DNA from: Streptomyces sp. WP-1
GTDB taxonomy: Bacteria; Actinomycetota; Actinomycetes; Streptomycetales; Streptomycetaceae
NCBI RefSeq assembly: GCF_030450125.1
Contig: NZ_CP123923.1
Coordinates: forward strand, 2,976,001 to 3,040,000
Reading direction: 5' to 3'
DNA: 64,000 nt
The notes under the pieces are model-generated. The model was given only the letters and a program-made list of their open reading frames with translations, searched no databases and was not told the origin of the DNA. Positions within the stretch are counted from its first letter, which is position 1; each line of letters starts with the position of its first letter. Of this stretch, positions 61,894 through 64,000 are shown in pieces. The translations under genes were made by a program, and so were the position numbers.

Positions 61894-62973
61894 CTACGCG
61901 GTGAGCCACCCGACCAGCCGTTCCTCGGCCTTGAGGATCTTGGCCGTCGCCACCCGCTCGTCCCGCTTGTGCGCCAGGTGCGGGTTGCCGGGGCCGTAGT
62001 TGACCGCAGGGATGCCGAGCGCGGCGAAGCGGGAGACGTCCGTCCAGCCGTACTTGGGGCGCGGGCTGCCGCCGACCGCCTCGATGAAGGCCGCCGCGGC
62101 GGGGTGGGAGAGGCCGGGCAGCGCGCCGCCGCTGTGGTCGTCGACCACGAACTCGGCCACCCCGCAGTCCGCGAACACCTCGCGGACGTGCGCGATCGCC
62201 TCCTCCTCGGTGCGGTCGGGGGCGTAGCGGAAGTTCACGGCGACCACGCACTCGTCGGGGATGACGTTGCCCGCGACCCCGCCGCCGATGCGCACGGCGT
62301 TCAGGCCCTCGCGGTACTCCAGGCCGTCGATCACCGGGTAGCGGGGCTCGTAGGCCGCGAGCCGGGCCAGGATCGGCGCGGCCGCGTGGATGGCGTTGGC
62401 GCCCATCCAGGAGCGTGCCGAGTGCGCCCGCTCGCCCTCGGTGCGCAGCAGCATCCGCAGGGTGCCCTGGCAGCCGCCCTCGACCTCGCCGTCGGAGGGC
62501 TCCAGGAGCACCGCGAAGTCGCCGGCCAGCCACTCGGGGTGGGCTTCCGCGACATGGCGCAGGCCGTTGAGATGGGCGGCGACCTCCTCGTTGTCGTAGA
62601 ACACGAAGGTCAGGTCGCGGTTGGGGGCCGGGACGGTGGCCGCGAGGCGCAGCTGGACCGCCACGCCCGACTTCATGTCGCAGGTGCCGCAGCCCCACAG
62701 CACGCCGTCCTCGTCCAGGCGGGAGGGCACGTTGTCCGCGATCGGCACGGTGTCGATGTGCCCGGCCAGGACGACACGCTCGGCGCGGCCCAGGTCCGTA
62801 CGGGCGATCACGTTGTTGCCGTAGCGGTCCACCGTCAGGTGCGGCAGGGCGCGCAGCGCGCTCTCGATCGCGTCGGCGAGCGGCTTCTCGGTGCCGCTCT
62901 CGGAGGCGAAGTCCACCAGCCGCGCGGTGAGCGTGGCGGCGTCCAGCGTGAGGTCAAGCGAGGTGTCGGCCAT
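61894..62973 (-). CDS. dapE: Succinyl-diaminopimelate desuccinylase
   Basis: A 359-residue M20 peptidase-fold enzyme. Metal ligands lie in GHIDTVP and WGCGTCDMKSG; the catalytic Glu pair is in YDNEEV. DapE hydrolyses N-succinyl-LL-diaminopimelate to make meso-DAP for peptidoglycan and lysine. The ATG at 62973 starts MADTSLDLTL. The gene order dapE - LOG - folP2 is kept as remembered in mycobacteria. Confidence 0.92.
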   Translation of the reverse strand: MADTSLDLTLDAATLTARLVDFASESGTEKPLADAIESALRALPHLTVDRYGNNVIARTDLGRAERVVLAGHIDTVPIADNVPSRLDEDGVLWGCGTCDMKSGVAVQLRLAATVPAPNRDLTFVFYDNEEVAAHLNGLRHVAEAHPEWLAGDFAVLLEPSDGEVEGGCQGTLRMLLRTEGERAHSARSWMGANAIHAAAPILARLAAYEPRYPVIDGLEYREGLNAVRIGGGVAGNVIPDECVVAVNFRYAPDRTEEEAIAHVREVFADCGVAEFVVDDHSGGALPGLSHPAAAAFIEAVGGSPRPKYGWTDVSRFAALGIPAVNYGPGNPHLAHKRDERVATAKILKAEERLVGWLTA

Positions 62974-63070
62974 GGCTCCGACCCTAGCGCGCCACCCCGG
63001 GACACCCCGTTGCCGCGTGCGGCGGCGGACCACTGCTGAGCGGTGGGGGCCGCTCCGCTACCTTGTACGC

Positions 63071-64000
63071 GTGTCACAGCCGTCCCCCACCCGTCCCGAG
63101 CGCCGCGGCCGTCTTCTCCGGTTCTCCGCGGCCCTGTTGGTCCTGTGCGGTGTCGCCGCCTACCTCGTGGTGCAGTACGTCACCGGAGGCGGCGGTTCGC
63201 ACGGCTGCAAGGTGGTCTCGGCCACCGGCGCCGGAGCGTCGTACGACTTCACGCCCGAGCAGGCGGCGAACGCGGCGACGATCGCCGCGGTCGGCACCGG
63301 CCGGAACATGCCCGAGCGGGCCGTGACGATCGCGCTCGCCACCGCGATCCAGGAGTCGGGGCTGCGCAACATCGAGCACGGCGACCGGGATTCGCTCGGC
63401 CTGTTCCAGCAGCGCCCCTCGCAGGGCTGGGGCACCGAGCGGCAGATCATGGACCCTACGTACGCGGCCGGGATCTTCTACGCCCATCTCGCCAAGGTGC
63501 CCGACTACTCCGATCTGCCGCTCACCGTGGCCGCGCAGAAGGTGCAGCGCAGCGGCTACCCGGAGGCGTACGCCAAGCACGAGCCGGACGCCGAGCTGCT
63601 GTCGGCGGCACTGACCGGGCAGGCGGCGGCCACGCTGACCTGCGACGGGCGCTTCGGCCCGGCGGCCGGGGCGATCGGCCCGGACGCGGTACGGGCCGCG
63701 CTGGTACGGGACTTCGGGCGGGACGCGCTCCAGGAGACCGGCGCGGAGGTCGGCGGGACGCCAATCCCGTCGCCGTCCCCCTCGCCGAGCGTGACGGCGA
63801 CGGCGAGCGGGCGGACGGTGACCGTGCCGGTGCCGCTCGGGACGCGGCGGGACGCGAGCGGGCGCGACGAGCGGGAGCGGGGGTGGCAGCTCGCGCACTG
63901 GGCGGTCGCCAACTCCTCGGCGCTGCACATCCACCGGGTGACGTACGCGGGGCGGGTGTGGACCGCCGGCAGCGACGGCGGGGCGTGGCAGCAGGCACGC
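63071..64000 (+). CDS. Exported lysozyme/transglycosylase-like protein (cut by window edge)
   Basis: 310 codons are visible and the frame runs past the window end. A single membrane segment (about 14-40) is followed by an outer domain ATAIQESGLRNI with GDRDSLGLFQQRPSQGWGT, which has the Glu and the GLFQQ part of lysozyme-like lytic transglycosylases. A Pro/Ser linker and a second unknown domain follow. Such proteins are sometimes listed as heavy metal transporters, which the sequence does not support. No Shine-Dalgarno is seen; TACCTT ends 6 bp before the GTG, so a leaderless start is likely. Confidence 0.78.
   Translation, partial: MSQPSPTRPERRGRLLRFSAALLVLCGVAAYLVVQYVTGGGGSHGCKVVSATGAGASYDFTPEQAANAATIAAVGTGRNMPERAVTIALATAIQESGLRNIEHGDRDSLGLFQQRPSQGWGTERQIMDPTYAAGIFYAHLAKVPDYSDLPLTVAAQKVQRSGYPEAYAKHEPDAELLSAALTGQAAATLTCDGRFGPAAGAIGPDAVRAALVRDFGRDALQETGAEVGGTPIPSPSPSPSVTATASGRTVTVPVPLGTRRDASGRDERERGWQLAHWAVANSSALHIHRVTYAGRVWTAGSDGGAWQQAR

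Overview
The window is very GC-rich, has strong third-position GC bias and frequent GTG starts, and carries a gene content typical of Actinobacteria. Examples are mycoredoxin, AdnAB, MoeZ, DUF3107, DUF3117, a SigE-RseA-HtrA-TatB block, Spherulin-4 and SUFU proteins. It is almost certainly a Streptomyces chromosome core segment. Both edges cut genes: a UvrD2-type helicase on the left and an exported lysozyme-like protein on the right. No rRNA, tRNA, IS element, prophage or CRISPR array was seen.

Layout. (1) 1-11.0 kb: DNA repair and redox block (uvrD2, mrx1, nudC, an M20 dipeptidase, adnB, adnA, an alkyltransferase-like gene). (2) 11.2-18.9 kb: a flippase-like membrane protein with a degenerate kinase-like domain, a secreted tripeptidyl aminopeptidase, a divergent esterase/OhrR pair around a near-perfect palindrome, and moeZ. 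(3) 18.9-24.0 kb: a four-gene minus-strand operon (PelF-like glycosyltransferase, membrane protein, sugar-nucleotide epimerase, Spherulin-4/GH114-like hydrolase) that looks like a polysaccharide locus. (4) 24.3-29.9 kb: an oligopeptide ABC operon preceded by a probable leaderless leader peptide and an attenuator-like hairpin. (5) 30-39 kb: DUF3152 protein, alpha/beta hydrolase, TetR, DUF3107, MiaE-like ferritin-fold protein and a DEAD-box helicase with a very long repetitive basic tail. (6) 38.8-45.4 kb: hydrolase, NYN nuclease, a 50-residue conserved protein, MarC, PHP phosphoesterase, MFS exporter, SUFU protein. (7) 45.4-51.7 kb: corA with a long leader, a lipoprotein, an MgtE-N/CBS protein, DUF1003 protein, Mrp. 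(8) 52.6-57.6 kb: sigE-rseA-htrA-tatB operon with a divergent methyltransferase whose only plausible start is ATT. (9) 57.7-64 kb: DUF3117, enoyl-CoA hydratase, tag, DivIVA-like protein, folP2, LOG protein, dapE, lysozyme-like protein.

The gene order matches, from memory, two separate Mycobacterium tuberculosis blocks (Rv3198c-Rv3211 and Rv1202-Rv1239c), here lying side by side with Streptomyces-specific insertions between them. The most interesting parts are the Pel-like cluster, the leader peptide/attenuator before the peptide transporter, the OhrR-type operator next to an esterase instead of ohr, and the ATT start.
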